The notes: generated by a model from the letters alone, not told the origin. Shown: positions 34,018 through 43,280, counted from the stretch's first letter. The stretch: 64,000 nt of DNA from Pelolinea submarina (GCF_003966975.1 NZ_AP018437.1:3038001-3102000); one strand, 5' to 3'. Made by a program: numbers and translations.

Positions 34018-35522
34018 TTTTCCACCACGTGCAGGTCGTAAATAATCACTTCATCGGTGTCTTCGATCAGCGAGAAATTCGCGTCCAAAGCCTGCTTCAA
34101 TTCCGGCTGGCGGGCTAGCTCGTCCATCTGGGTGATGACGAAGTAATCCTTGCCTTTGACTGCTTCCTGGAAGGCCGCGTTCAGATCCACCTCGTTGCCG
34201 GCCAGCTCGCGCAGGTTGATGTCGGCCGTGTCCATCCAGGGGCTCACGTCCACCCAGCCCCAATAGGCCAGGCGGTAGCCGTAGTCGGTCAACAGTCCTT
34301 CCACATGGCTGGCGTGCCCTAACTGGTCGCCTAACTTCTCCCAGAAGCGAGTCTCATTGTGATAATCCGTTTTCTTGAGCGTCACGCGCGCATCCCAGGC
34401 TTTCAACATCATAAAGGAAGCCAATACCAGCGCAATGACCGCCAGCGAGAAGCGGCGGTTGCCCTTCGGCAGGTTGTCCACCAGCGTCTGGAAGACTGCC
34501 CCCAGCCCCAGGGCGGTGATGGCCAGCAGGGGCATCTGGTAATAATCGTGTGTGGAGATATGATAGGAAAAGGTAAAGCCGTAAATGAAGTAACCGGCCA
34601 GCAGGCCGATCAACAGGCCTTTCCAGCGTTTGGGCGCAAAGACCAGCAGTCCGATCACGCCGGTCAGGAACACTTCCAGGCCGACCACGCTTTTGATCTC
34701 GCCGATCCACTGCAAATAGAAAACCGGATCGATCCATAAATTGGGGAAGAAGCGCAGGCTGAACTGCTCGCCCAGCAACTTGATGATGTACACGCCGAAG
34801 ATGTGATAGGCAATATACGGGCTGACGGCCAGCACAAACAACAGCCAAACCTGCTTGTTCTTCAGCAAGTCCTTGAATTTAAAATTGGTCAACAGCAAGC
34901 CGGCCAATGCCGGGGCGATAAAGAAGACCGCCACGGATTTGACGTAAATGGCCAGCCCGCACAGCAGTCCCGCGCGCACCACGTTCCACCAGGTGGGTTG
35001 TTTGAGCCAGCGCACGGCCGCCCACCAGCCAATGATGATGGCTGCCACCATCAGCGATTCAGGTTGGAAGGCACGGCTGGACATGACCGCGTAGGGCCAT
35101 AAGAGGAAATAGACGACCGCCAGCACGGAACCGGCCAGGCCGAACAACTCGTTCGCCAACAAGCATAAGAAAATCCCGCCCAGGGTCCAAAACAGGATGG
35201 CCCATACGCGCGCCACCCACAACTGTTCGGAACCCAACAGCTGGTAACCCCAGGCTGTCAGGCGTTCCATGATTTGTGGTTCAATAAGCCCTTCGGTCTT
35301 CCACTGCTTGAGAGCCATGTCTTTCTGCCAGGTGGGAGCGTCCTCCAGCGTCTGGTAATACATGCCGCGCGCGATCAGGGCGGAGTGCAATTGGCGGGTG
35401 GGGTGAAAATCCAGCGGGGCGTCCGTCAGGTCGTAAAAACGCACGGCCGTTCCCAAAATGAAAGCCAGGGCGATTAGCGCCAGCCACAGCCAGCGGACGT
35501 TATTCTTCTTTTCTTTGGGCAT
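34014..35522 (-). CDS. Polytopic membrane glycosyltransferase (GT39/ArnT-like, GT-C fold)
   Basis: This 502-residue protein has about ten to twelve hydrophobic helices and an Asp-containing first outside loop (DLTDAPLDFHPTRQLHSALI), as in protein-mannosyl/arabinose transferases that use lipid-linked sugars. The soluble C-terminal part (about 400-502) carries strand-helix elements. It would add sugar at the outer face of the membrane. The ATG at 35522 starts MPKEKKNN. The longer frame overlaps the upstream gene and looks artefactual, though a 23-base overlap with the preceding GT2 gene remains. Confidence 0.82.
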   Translation of the reverse strand: MPKEKKNNVRWLWLALIALAFILGTAVRFYDLTDAPLDFHPTRQLHSALIARGMYYQTLEDAPTWQKDMALKQWKTEGLIEPQIMERLTAWGYQLLGSEQLWVARVWAILFWTLGGIFLCLLANELFGLAGSVLAVVYFLLWPYAVMSSRAFQPESLMVAAIIIGWWAAVRWLKQPTWWNVVRAGLLCGLAIYVKSVAVFFIAPALAGLLLTNFKFKDLLKNKQVWLLFVLAVSPYIAYHIFGVYIIKLLGEQFSLRFFPNLWIDPVFYLQWIGEIKSVVGLEVFLTGVIGLLVFAPKRWKGLLIGLLAGYFIYGFTFSYHISTHDYYQMPLLAITALGLGAVFQTLVDNLPKGNRRFSLAVIALVLASFMMLKAWDARVTLKKTDYHNETRFWEKLGDQLGHASHVEGLLTDYGYRLAYWGWVDVSPWMDTADINLRELAGNEVDLNAAFQEAVKGKDYFVITQMDELARQPELKQALDANFSLIEDTDEVIIYDLHVVEK

Positions 35523-36498
35523 AATTAAATAATCTCGTATATTCCTGAAGTTCCAGGCTGCGCACTTTTTGCGAGCGGCTTTGAAGATAGCGGTCGCGCA
35601 GCTTATCCAGCGGCAGCACCAGACTGCCCAGGGCAAACAGCATGCGGCGTCTCTCGCGCCAGGCTGTGGCTGGATGATACCACAGAGACTTGAGATAGTG
35701 AACGAAGGCGCGGCCCTGCCGGCCGCCGTCCTGCAGGTAGCGCGCGCTCAACAGATAAGCGCCTGCACGGATGCTGCGTTCGTCATCAGCGAAAAGCGCT
35801 GCCAATTCAGGATTCGTCTGCATCCAGTCCACAATAGCGAAGGCTTCACGCCCAAACTCGGCCGCCATAGCCACGTTCTTGGCCTCTGCGTGGAAGCGCG
35901 CCGCGGCGAAAAAGTCGTCAACGTGCCGGATGGGCGCCTGGGCCGCCATGCGCAGCCACAATTGGTGGTCCAGCAGATAGTGATAATCCAGGTCCAGATA
36001 ACCGGCCCGCTCCAGCACGGAACGGCGCATGAACACGCCCGGCTGGCCGATGATGTGGAAGGACATCAGGTCCAGCAAATTCCAATCGCCGTAGCGCATG
36101 GTGTTGAATACTTCATTATTCGCATCGATGGAGAACACGTCGGAAAAGACCATGCCCAGTTGCGGGTTGGTCAGCAGGACGGCCACCGCTTTGCTGACCG
36201 CGCCCTGCGCGTACAGGTCATCCGAGTTGAGCCAGGCCACGAACTCGCCTTTGGCGCGCCGCAGGCCCTTGTTGATGGCCTCGGCCTGGCCGCGGTCCTT
36301 TTCGGACACCCACCAGCTCAGGCGCGGTGCGTAGCGCTGGATGATCTCCAGACTGCCGTCCGTCGAAGCGCCGTCCACCACCAGGTACTCGATATTGGGG
36401 TAATTCTGCTCCAGTACGGAGCGCAGGGTGGCTTCCAGGTATGCGGCCTGGTTATACGAAGGGGTGATGATCGAGACGAGCGGATAATCTGTCATCAA
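35500..36498 (-). CDS. Family 2 glycosyltransferase
   Basis: GT-A glycosyltransferase, 332 residues. The start is VSIITPSYNQAAYLEATL and IEYLVVDGASTDGS, the metal/nucleotide motif is AWLNSDDLYA, and the acceptor-site region is YHYLLDHQLWLRMAA. The final 100 residues form a helical region rich in Arg. Its N-terminal domain is near-identical in style to the enzyme at 33223-34017, suggesting duplication. Its start overlaps the preceding DUF115 gene by 4 bases. Confidence 0.92.
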   Translation of the reverse strand: MMTDYPLVSIITPSYNQAAYLEATLRSVLEQNYPNIEYLVVDGASTDGSLEIIQRYAPRLSWWVSEKDRGQAEAINKGLRRAKGEFVAWLNSDDLYAQGAVSKAVAVLLTNPQLGMVFSDVFSIDANNEVFNTMRYGDWNLLDLMSFHIIGQPGVFMRRSVLERAGYLDLDYHYLLDHQLWLRMAAQAPIRHVDDFFAAARFHAEAKNVAMAAEFGREAFAIVDWMQTNPELAALFADDERSIRAGAYLLSARYLQDGGRQGRAFVHYLKSLWYHPATAWRERRRMLFALGSLVLPLDKLRDRYLQSRSQKVRSLELQEYTRLFNYAQRKEE

Positions 36499-37307
36499 TC
36501 AAACAGGGTGTTATAGTCCACCTTGGGGAAGATGGTCAGCTTGCCGCCCACGGTGGCGTCCAGCACGCGTCGTCCATCGGCTTCGTAAGCCTGGCGTGCC
36601 ATGGCATAGCCCACCTCGGAGGTATCCAGGTCGGGCAGCTGCCAGCGGAAACCCTTGCCGAAATAAGCCGGGTTGAAATGGTTGGGATCATCGCCCTCGG
36701 AAACAATAGTCGTGTTGGGCTTGCCCTTGGTGGCGAAGCTGTGGTCCACGCCGATCAGGATGACCTCGCTGAAACCCAGGTAATAAGCCACTTGCAGGGC
36801 CACATACGTGACCGTGGCGCCTTCCCACAGGCGCTTGGTGATGTCGGTGGCAAATTTAGGGCCGGTGTAGGACGTGTGCAGGAAGAACATATTCTCGTCC
36901 GGCTGCAGCCACTGGTGCGCGTGCCAGGCGATGAACTTGGGGATATTCAACTTTTGGATGTCCGCGGCGCACTGCTCAATCACCAGGTCGTTGATGGACA
37001 CGAAGAAAGAGGTCTCGAAGCCCAGTTCCGGGAACATCAGGTAGATGCGGTTCATGCCGAAGGTATATTCGCCGCGCAGTTTGCGCATGTCGGTGTTCTT
37101 CAGGCTGGGGCCGTTGCCAATGATGAAGCAGCGCTTGCCCTGGTAAGCATTATGCAGCGGGCGCAGGCGCGCGTTGACTTCCCGCCGCCAGGGATGCGTG
37201 GAAGCCTCAAAGTCATCCGGCAGGCGCTGAATGCTATCGCAGCCGTTCTTCAGGACGGACAACAGCGGGTCGGGCAGGCTATTCTTGAGTGTTTCTTTAA
37301 ATGACAT
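36495..37307 (-). CDS. DUF115 / MptE-like Rossmann-fold protein
   Basis: This 270-residue protein carries the nucleotide-binding FIIGNGPSLKN motif (residues 61-71), followed by YTFGMNRIYL, and later VTYVALQVAYYLGFSEVILIGVDHSF. These are DUF115 features seen in MptE-like pyrophosphokinases, motility accessory factors (Maf) and uncharacterised glycan-locus enzymes. Maf proteins transfer nonulosonic acids from CMP donors to flagellin, so a CMP-sugar transferase role is possible here, but this copy lacks the large Maf architecture. It is translationally coupled to the next gene and follows the SDR gene by 3 bases. Confidence 0.82.
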   Translation of the reverse strand: MSFKETLKNSLPDPLLSVLKNGCDSIQRLPDDFEASTHPWRREVNARLRPLHNAYQGKRCFIIGNGPSLKNTDMRKLRGEYTFGMNRIYLMFPELGFETSFFVSINDLVIEQCAADIQKLNIPKFIAWHAHQWLQPDENMFFLHTSYTGPKFATDITKRLWEGATVTYVALQVAYYLGFSEVILIGVDHSFATKGKPNTTIVSEGDDPNHFNPAYFGKGFRWQLPDLDTSEVGYAMARQAYEADGRRVLDATVGGKLTIFPKVDYNTLFD

Positions 37308-37310
37308 TTC

Positions 37311-38075
37311 TTATTCCGTACTCAGCTTGGCGGTCGCGCCGCCGTCCACTACCAAAGCCTGGCCGGTCATGAAGGAGGACTGCTCGTTGTCCGCCAGGAA
37401 GTAGATGGTCTGGGCAATCTCGCGCGGGGTGGCGATGCGCCCGTTGACGGTCTTGTTGGCCAGGTTATCCAGGCGCTGCTGCACGGAGGGGCCGTCGAAA
37501 TGCCCGCGGCTCATGCTGGCGCGCAGCATGGGCGTGTCCACCGCGCCGGGCAGCACCGCGTTGACGCGGATGTTGTCCTGGGCGAATTCGATCGCCACGG
37601 CGCGCGTGAAAGCCAGCAGCCCGCCCTTGCTGGCCGCATAAGCGGAAATGTTGGGCGAGGTGGCGATGGCGTGCACCGAGCTCATGTTGACGATGGCGCC
37701 GCCGCCCGCAGCCTTCAGCAGCGGATAGGCCAACTTGCAGCCCAGAAAGGCCGAACGCAGGTTGGAAGCGATGGTGGTGTCCCAATCCTCCACGGTGGTT
37801 TCCAGCACGGGTTTGCCGATCTGCACCCCGGCATTATTGACCACCGCGTCCAGCACCGGGCTGAACTCGGCTGTGTGCCGGTAGATTTCTTCGATATCCT
37901 GCGGTTTGGAGATATCCGCCTGGAAAAAGAGCCCGTCTTCAGGAAAACCTTCGCCAAACTCGGCGCGGTCCACACCCACCACACGCCAACCGTGTTCGTG
38001 GAAAATCTGCACGACCGCGCGCCCAATGCCGCCGGCCGCGCCGGTGATCAACATAACCTTTTTTCGATCTGCCAT
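37311..38075 (-). CDS. Short-chain dehydrogenase/reductase (SDR)
   Basis: Classical SDR of 254 residues. The cofactor motif is TGAAGGIGRAV at the N terminus, followed by NNAG in AVVNNAGVQIG, catalytic Ser in VNMSSVHA, the YxxxK in YAASKGGLLAF, and PGAVDTPM. It oxidises or reduces a hydroxyl/keto group with NAD(P)(H). ATG 38075 has an AGGTGAG ribosome site; the longer frame would overlap the upstream gene. It lies directly between the DUF115 gene and a 2-hydroxyacid dehydrogenase, forming a mini-cassette with a cytidylyltransferase. Confidence 0.9.
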   Translation of the reverse strand: MADRKKVMLITGAAGGIGRAVVQIFHEHGWRVVGVDRAEFGEGFPEDGLFFQADISKPQDIEEIYRHTAEFSPVLDAVVNNAGVQIGKPVLETTVEDWDTTIASNLRSAFLGCKLAYPLLKAAGGGAIVNMSSVHAIATSPNISAYAASKGGLLAFTRAVAIEFAQDNIRVNAVLPGAVDTPMLRASMSRGHFDGPSVQQRLDNLANKTVNGRIATPREIAQTIYFLADNEQSSFMTGQALVVDGGATAKLSTE

Positions 38076-38079
38076 TATC

Positions 38080-39063
38080 TCACCTGCTGTATTTTTGTCT
38101 GATTTCTTCAAAATCGGGATGGGGAATTTCCAGCCCATCCAATAAGTTCAAAATAGTGTTCCAATGCACGTGCTCCCAGGCTGTGGGGGACGAATTGGAA
38201 TTGTGCGGCGCCAGCATGACGTTGTCCATGCCGCGCAGCGGGGAATCTTCCGGCAGGGGTTCGTGTTCGAACACGTCCAGCGCGGCTCCGCCCAAGCGGC
38301 CGCTCTGCAGCGCCTGCACCAGCGCGGGTTCTTCCACCAGCGGGCCGCGCGCGGTATTGATCAAAATCGCGCCGGGTTTAACCAGCGCCAGGGTGTCGCT
38401 GTTGATGATGTGGAAGCTGGTCGGGTTGAGGTCGCAGTTCACGCTGATGAAGTCGGCGCGCTTCATTAATTCCTCCAAACTGACCATTTCCACCTGATGG
38501 GTGGTGGTCACTTCGCGCGGGATACTGACGATGTCGTTGCCCAGCAAGGTCATGCCGAAAGCGCGTCCCTTGCGCAGCACTTCACGGCCGATGTTGCCCA
38601 CGCCGATCACGCCCAGCACGCATTCGCTCAGCGCGCGCCCGGGCAATTTCTCCCAGCGGCCGGATTTGACCTCACGGTCCATCCAGGGCTGGCGGCGCGC
38701 GAATGCCAGCATGTAGGCCATGACGCTGTCGGAGACCGGCACGGTAAAAGCGTTGGTGGTGCGGCAGACTTTAACGCCTGATTCGGCGGCCGCTTGCTGG
38801 TTGATGGAATCGATGCCGGTGCCCCACTTGGAGATGACCTTTAAGCGCGGAGCGCATTGCTGAATGACCTCGGGCGTGTAGCGGTCGTCGCCGCACACCG
38901 TACCGTCAAATTGGCCGGCGTATCGCAGAATTTCGGGCGCCTCCAGGCGTTCGTTAACCTCCGGGATGATCAGCTCGCAGTCGTAATGCGCAAAAACGGG
39001 CCGAAAATGCTCCACGAAGGGCAGCATGTAAGGTGCGGAAAGCAAAATTTTATAAGTTGGCAT
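38080..39063 (-). CDS. D-isomer-specific 2-hydroxyacid dehydrogenase (phosphoglycerate dehydrogenase-like)
   Basis: NAD-dependent dehydrogenase of 327 residues. The Rossmann motif is GVIGVGNIGREVL. Catalytic elements include the Arg in INTARGPLVEEP, a Glu in ALDVFEHEPL and the His in MLAPHNSNS. It interconverts a D-2-hydroxy acid and a 2-oxo acid. In a glycan locus it may make a hydroxyacid or ketoacid precursor for the adjacent cytidylyltransferase rather than serine. No ACT domain is present. ATG 39063 was preferred to 39081 because an AGGTG site precedes it. Confidence 0.9.
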   Translation of the reverse strand: MPTYKILLSAPYMLPFVEHFRPVFAHYDCELIIPEVNERLEAPEILRYAGQFDGTVCGDDRYTPEVIQQCAPRLKVISKWGTGIDSINQQAAAESGVKVCRTTNAFTVPVSDSVMAYMLAFARRQPWMDREVKSGRWEKLPGRALSECVLGVIGVGNIGREVLRKGRAFGMTLLGNDIVSIPREVTTTHQVEMVSLEELMKRADFISVNCDLNPTSFHIINSDTLALVKPGAILINTARGPLVEEPALVQALQSGRLGGAALDVFEHEPLPEDSPLRGMDNVMLAPHNSNSSPTAWEHVHWNTILNLLDGLEIPHPDFEEIRQKYSR

Positions 39064-39125
39064 ATTCACCTGATAAACCATAGTGATGCTGGGATTATAC
39101 CAGTCGAGGCCGCTTCAAGGCTTCG

Positions 39126-39803
39126 TCAAGATCGCAAGCGGTTCTTCATCAAGAGGTCCGCGATAAGGAAATCGCTCTCCTCGTCGATGTCCAGGGCTTC
39201 CTCCACAGGCGTCTCGAACATGAGCGGCTTGCGCCCGATGCGGTTATGGCGCGCGCGCAGGTTGTCGGCGGTGAAGATGTAGATGCAGGAATTCTCCTCG
39301 TAAACCGGGGGCAGGTCCTGGGTTTGCAGCAGCACTTCCGGATCGTGGTTGATGGGCTGGGTAAAGCGATCCCACAGGCGTGTTTGCAGGCGCGTCACGG
39401 AGAAAAGCGAGTCGTATGCGTCTTTTTTATCCAAAAATTCGTGGATGGCCTTGGAAACTGTGCTTGATTTCAACAAGGGGTTGGTACTGTGGGTTTGCAG
39501 GTACAGGTCGGCCGGCACGTGCTCGGTATCATATAGCAGGATGTCGTTCATGGGGATATCGTCCGCGCACAGTTCCGGCGGGCGTACCAGCACGGTCACC
39601 TGCGGGTAATGCGCCGCCAGGTCCTCCTGGATGGGCTGGCTGTCGGTGTTTACCACGATCCGGTCGATCTCCGGACAAGCCGCAAGAGTTTCGATGATGT
39701 AGTGGAACAGGGGTTTCCCGGCCAGGTCGCGGAAGTTCTTGTTGCGCACGCGCTGTGAATGGTGGCGCATGGGCACCAGCGCGGCAATTTTCAAATCGTT
39801 CAA
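39126..39803 (-). CDS. NeuA-like cytidylyltransferase
   Basis: This 225-residue CMP-acylneuraminate/KDO-type nucleotidyltransferase has a diverged nucleotide loop (PMRHHSQRVRNKNFRDLAGKP). Later it has YLQTHSTNPLLKSSTV, the CTP-site region, and EENSCIYIF near the active site. It would activate a sugar acid as a CMP derivative. The canonical 'RGGSKGIPRKN' loop is altered, so its substrate may differ from normal sialic acids. It lies 62 bases upstream of the hydroxyacid dehydrogenase gene. Confidence 0.85.
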   Translation of the reverse strand: MNDLKIAALVPMRHHSQRVRNKNFRDLAGKPLFHYIIETLAACPEIDRIVVNTDSQPIQEDLAAHYPQVTVLVRPPELCADDIPMNDILLYDTEHVPADLYLQTHSTNPLLKSSTVSKAIHEFLDKKDAYDSLFSVTRLQTRLWDRFTQPINHDPEVLLQTQDLPPVYEENSCIYIFTADNLRARHNRIGRKPLMFETPVEEALDIDEESDFLIADLLMKNRLRS

Positions 39804-39849
39804 ACTAGCCTCCAGCAGAATATTTAATTGAAAAGCTTACAGCTTTATT

Positions 39850-40788
39850 TTAATCGTAAGTGATGGGTTTGACATCCCGTTTGGCGTTTTTAGTCTTATC
39901 CCCATTTTCGCGCGGGTAATAGAAGGACTGCTTGAGCTGCCAGGTGAGCGGGCCGGAGCGCTGGTAGCCCACGTAAGTGCCGTGGAATTGCATCCAGCGG
40001 AAGCGCAGAATGCTGCCGAATTGGCGGAAAAAGACGTGCTGGCGGGCCGCTTGCCCCAAGTCGTTGAAGGCATTTTTGAGGAACAAGCGCAGCAGGTCGC
40101 CCAGGCTGAAGGTGGCGTGCGGGTAGATCTGCTTGAAGGCCATGCCCTCGCGCGTGTAGCGCTTGTGGATGCCTTGCCAGGATTCGCTGTGCACGTGGAT
40201 AATCTCAGCCTCGGCGCTGTAAGCGATGCGGTAGCCCTGGTCGAAAGCCCATTGGGCCCATTCCAGGTCTTCCAGGCCGGGCAGGCTTTCGTCGTAAGCG
40301 TGTTCGTTCCACAAAGCCTTGCGGATGGCGGCGTTGGCATTGTTGCAGAAGGGATGGTCCTGGATCTTCTGCGATTCATCCGGGTACCAGTGCGTGAAGA
40401 TCTGCTGCTCGGAGAACTGTGAGGTCGAAACGCCGCGCTGTTTGCCGTACACCAGCGCGATACGCTGGTCGGCGAAGGGCTCCAGCATGCGCTCGATCCA
40501 GTCCGGGTAGACCGGATAGACGTGCGCGCTGGCGATCAACAGCAGGTCGGCCTTGGCCGCGCGCACGCCGACGTTGAGCGAACGCCCGAAGGTGAACTCC
40601 TGCGGGGAGATGTGCACTACATCCGCGCCGCCGGCTTCAGCGATCGCGACTGTACGGTCGGTGGAACCCGAATCCACCAAAATGATCTGCACGTCCTTGA
40701 CCGTCTGCTGGCGGATGCCGTCCAGCAAGCGGCCGATGTGCTGCTCTTCGTTAAACGCGCGGATGATGATGGAACATACCGGTTTCAT
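39850..40788 (-). CDS. Family 2 glycosyltransferase (rhamnosyltransferase-like)
   Basis: GT-A enzyme of 312 residues. It begins CSIIIRAFNEEQHIGRLL and continues IILVDSGSTDRTVAIAE, then KADLLLIASAHVYPVYPDWI in the donor/metal region and GLEDLEWAQWAFDQGYRIAY. The domain order matches rhamnosyltransferase-type GT2 enzymes. The start ATG at 40788 overlaps the upstream stop by 4 bases (ATGA). The long 5' extension of the open frame to 40908 overlaps that gene and is rejected. Confidence 0.9.
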   Translation of the reverse strand: MKPVCSIIIRAFNEEQHIGRLLDGIRQQTVKDVQIILVDSGSTDRTVAIAEAGGADVVHISPQEFTFGRSLNVGVRAAKADLLLIASAHVYPVYPDWIERMLEPFADQRIALVYGKQRGVSTSQFSEQQIFTHWYPDESQKIQDHPFCNNANAAIRKALWNEHAYDESLPGLEDLEWAQWAFDQGYRIAYSAEAEIIHVHSESWQGIHKRYTREGMAFKQIYPHATFSLGDLLRLFLKNAFNDLGQAARQHVFFRQFGSILRFRWMQFHGTYVGYQRSGPLTWQLKQSFYYPRENGDKTKNAKRDVKPITYD

Positions 40789-42398
40789 AAGTCCAGGATA
40801 AAAGGCTTCCCTTTCAAGATGCCGTCCAATACCACCTGCAGGGTGGCGGAGTTTTGTGGGTCGAGTGCCTCGGCCTTGAAGTCCTTCAGGCGCACGTAAC
40901 CCTTCCACACGCCGTCCTCTTCCAGGAAGTCGCCGAAGGGCAGCGAAGCGCGGAACAACTGGCTGTAGAGCACGCGCCGTCCGTTGCGCTGAAATTCATC
41001 AGGCTGTTCAACCGTCTCGGCCGCCAGGAACGCGCGCAATTGCTTGTGGTATTCCTGTTCGCTTTGCGGGAAGAACACTGTGGGGATCTGGGTATAGCGC
41101 GCTTTGCCGGCGCATAATACAGGTTTGCCTAACACGGAAGACTCCAAGCCGACGGTGGAGTTGTAGACCATCACGAATTTGGCATGCGCGATCAGTTCGT
41201 AAGAACTGATGAACTGGCGCGGGCCGATGAAGAGCACGTTGGGCAAGGCTTCCACATTGCGTGACTTGACCCAATCGGAAACCGTCTCGCGGCTTTCCTT
41301 GCCGGGGCGTTCCTCGTCCGGGTGGGCGCGCAGCACGAAGAAAACCTCCGGATGGGCTTTGATCTCCTCCAGCACCAGGTCCAGCCAGGCGAACATGTGC
41401 TCAAAGACCACGTTGGCGTGTCCTTGAGAGGTGTCAAATACCACGTTGGTAAAGACCGGCACGACCGCCTTGAATTGCCCCGCGCGTCCCCAAAAATCAT
41501 CGTCCAGTTCGCGCATCTCCGGCCAGAATTGCACGCCGGCAGTGACGAACTTGCCCTGCGTGCGCTGGTTGAGGTAGGCGTCCAGGCGCGCGTTCTGTTC
41601 GTCGTTCAACTGGAAAGCTTCATCCACTCTGACCGGGTAAGCCGTGGCTTCCTCGGCAGTGAAGAAGGCCGAGAGCGGCAGCATACCAACCTCGTGCGAA
41701 TAAACGGGCAGTCCGCGGCGCTGGGCCACCCAGCGCGCGGTGCCTTCAGGATAGAACATACCGTTGAAGACCACTACGGCCAGGGGGTTGTTCTTCTCGA
41801 TCAGCGCCTCGAACTCACGCGCCACGTAATAGGCCGAGAGCATGAACTCGCGCGCCAGGTAGCGGGTGGGTTCATCGTCCTTGAGATGATGAATGCGCAG
41901 CACCCAGCGCAGGGAGGGCAGCACCAGCTTGCCCAGCGGGATATCCTGCCAGGTCACCTGCAGCAATTCTTCCAACAATAAGTTATCCAGATGCGCGGCG
42001 AGTGCCTGGTCGCGCTGGAAGGTAAAGGGCTGCACTTGCGCCCCTTCGAAGATCAGGTTTGAAGTGCGCGTGCATTCGGCGCAGGGCGGCGGGGTGTGCG
42101 GATGGTCCTTATCCGTGCCCAGCACGCAGTGCGACAGGCCGCATTGGCTGACGAAATGGATAACGGGAATGCCGGCACGGCGCAGCGCCAGGCTGCTGAC
42201 CAGCGAGAAACCGGCGTTTTGGCTCAAGCCGGACAGGCGCGTGGAGGCGTTGAAGAAGATCACCGGCTGTCCGCCGGCGGATGCGGATGCAGACGCGGCC
42301 GAATCGATCTCGGCCGTGAGTTCACGTACCCTGCGGTAATTGCGCCGCAGGGCCAGCTCCCGTTTAACGCGCGTTTGCGCCCGTTGGATCAAATTCAT
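40785..42398 (-). CDS. Capsule-polysaccharide-type GT-B protein (KpsC/KpsS-like)
   Basis: This 537-residue soluble protein has GT-B-like features of the capsule polysaccharide synthesis group: 'FVLRAHPDEERPG' and 'VMVYNSTVGLESSVLGKPVL' in the C-terminal half. They match the (R/K)xHP and S/T-x-x-G-x-E motifs of beta-Kdo-type transferases and related surface-carbohydrate proteins. The N-terminal part contains QCGLSHCVLG and several Cys (CAECTR). A CMP-linked acidic sugar is a plausible donor given the locus. It is related in layout to the protein at 56575-58203. Confidence 0.75.
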   Translation of the reverse strand: MNLIQRAQTRVKRELALRRNYRRVRELTAEIDSAASASASAGGQPVIFFNASTRLSGLSQNAGFSLVSSLALRRAGIPVIHFVSQCGLSHCVLGTDKDHPHTPPPCAECTRTSNLIFEGAQVQPFTFQRDQALAAHLDNLLLEELLQVTWQDIPLGKLVLPSLRWVLRIHHLKDDEPTRYLAREFMLSAYYVAREFEALIEKNNPLAVVVFNGMFYPEGTARWVAQRRGLPVYSHEVGMLPLSAFFTAEEATAYPVRVDEAFQLNDEQNARLDAYLNQRTQGKFVTAGVQFWPEMRELDDDFWGRAGQFKAVVPVFTNVVFDTSQGHANVVFEHMFAWLDLVLEEIKAHPEVFFVLRAHPDEERPGKESRETVSDWVKSRNVEALPNVLFIGPRQFISSYELIAHAKFVMVYNSTVGLESSVLGKPVLCAGKARYTQIPTVFFPQSEQEYHKQLRAFLAAETVEQPDEFQRNGRRVLYSQLFRASLPFGDFLEEDGVWKGYVRLKDFKAEALDPQNSATLQVVLDGILKGKPFILDL

Positions 42399-42407
42399 AG
42401 CAGAAGC

Positions 42408-43280
42408 TTACAGGTAACGCCGTAATTTCTTCATGGAGGATTTTTCGCTGTCGTACACGCGCTTGACCCCATCGCCCAGGGCCATTTCGGTCACGCGGAT
42501 GTACTTGACCAGCCGGCGGAAACCGCCCGGCTCGACTGAAGCGGCCTGGTCGCTGCCCCACATGGAACGGTCGAGCGTGAAGTGGCGCTCCACGATGCAG
42601 GCGCCCATGGAAACCGCCACCACGGAGGTGATCAATCCGACTTCGTGGCCGGAGTAGCCGATCGGGCAAGGATAGTCGTCCTTCAGGGTCTGGATCATCT
42701 TGAGGTTCAGTTCCTGCGGGTCGCAGGGATAGGTGCTGGTAGCGTGTGTGATGGCCAGGTTATCCGTGCCGATAGCCGCCACGGCGTCCTTGATCTGGTC
42801 GCCGGTGGACATGCCCGTGGAGACGATCATCGGGCGCCCGGTTGCGCGTACTTTGCGCAGCAGGTTGTGATCGGTCAGGGAGGCGGAAGGCAGCTTATAG
42901 CAAACCGGGTTGAAGGCTTCGATGAAATCCACCGAAGGCTCATCCCACACGGACACGAACCAGTCGATGCCCAGTTCTTTGCACAATTTGTCGATCTCGC
43001 GGTATTCGGCTTCACCGAACTCGACCCGTTCGCGGTAGGCCATATAAGTGATATAGCCCCAGGGGGTTTCGCGCATCAGGTCGCGCTGTTCTTTGGGAAC
43101 GCACAATTCAGGGGTACGTTTCTGCAGCTTGATCGCGTCCACGCCGCAATCTTTGGCCGACATGATCATTTCCTTGGCGGTGTCCAGATCGCCATTGTGG
43201 TTGATGCCAATTTCCGCGATGATGTAAGCCGGATGCCCGTCCCCAATCATGCGATTGCCAATTTTCATTTCTCGCGCCAT
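42408..43280 (-). CDS. NeuB-family nonulosonic-acid synthase, short form lacking the SAF domain
   Basis: A TIM-barrel enzyme that condenses phosphoenolpyruvate with a hexose derivative to give a nine-carbon sugar acid. Family motifs: AEIGINHNGD (residues 22-31), AIKLQKRTPEL, FVSVWDEPSVDF, YKLPSASLTD, STGMSTGDQI, CPIGYSGHEVG and ACIVERHFTLDRSMWGSD. At 290 residues it stops after the barrel; normal NeuB/SpsE proteins carry a C-terminal antifreeze-like (SAF) domain that helps close the active site. It has a GAGCG-type ribosome site. It sits directly after the radical SAM gene (40-base gap). Confidence 0.9.
   Translation of the reverse strand: MAREMKIGNRMIGDGHPAYIIAEIGINHNGDLDTAKEMIMSAKDCGVDAIKLQKRTPELCVPKEQRDLMRETPWGYITYMAYRERVEFGEAEYREIDKLCKELGIDWFVSVWDEPSVDFIEAFNPVCYKLPSASLTDHNLLRKVRATGRPMIVSTGMSTGDQIKDAVAAIGTDNLAITHATSTYPCDPQELNLKMIQTLKDDYPCPIGYSGHEVGLITSVVAVSMGACIVERHFTLDRSMWGSDQAASVEPGGFRRLVKYIRVTEMALGDGVKRVYDSEKSSMKKLRRYL

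Noticed and set aside
38076..38138. N-terminal extension of the SDR protein to the upstream start
   Set aside because: It overlaps the 2-hydroxyacid dehydrogenase gene and lacks a ribosome site, while the internal ATG has AGGTGAG.
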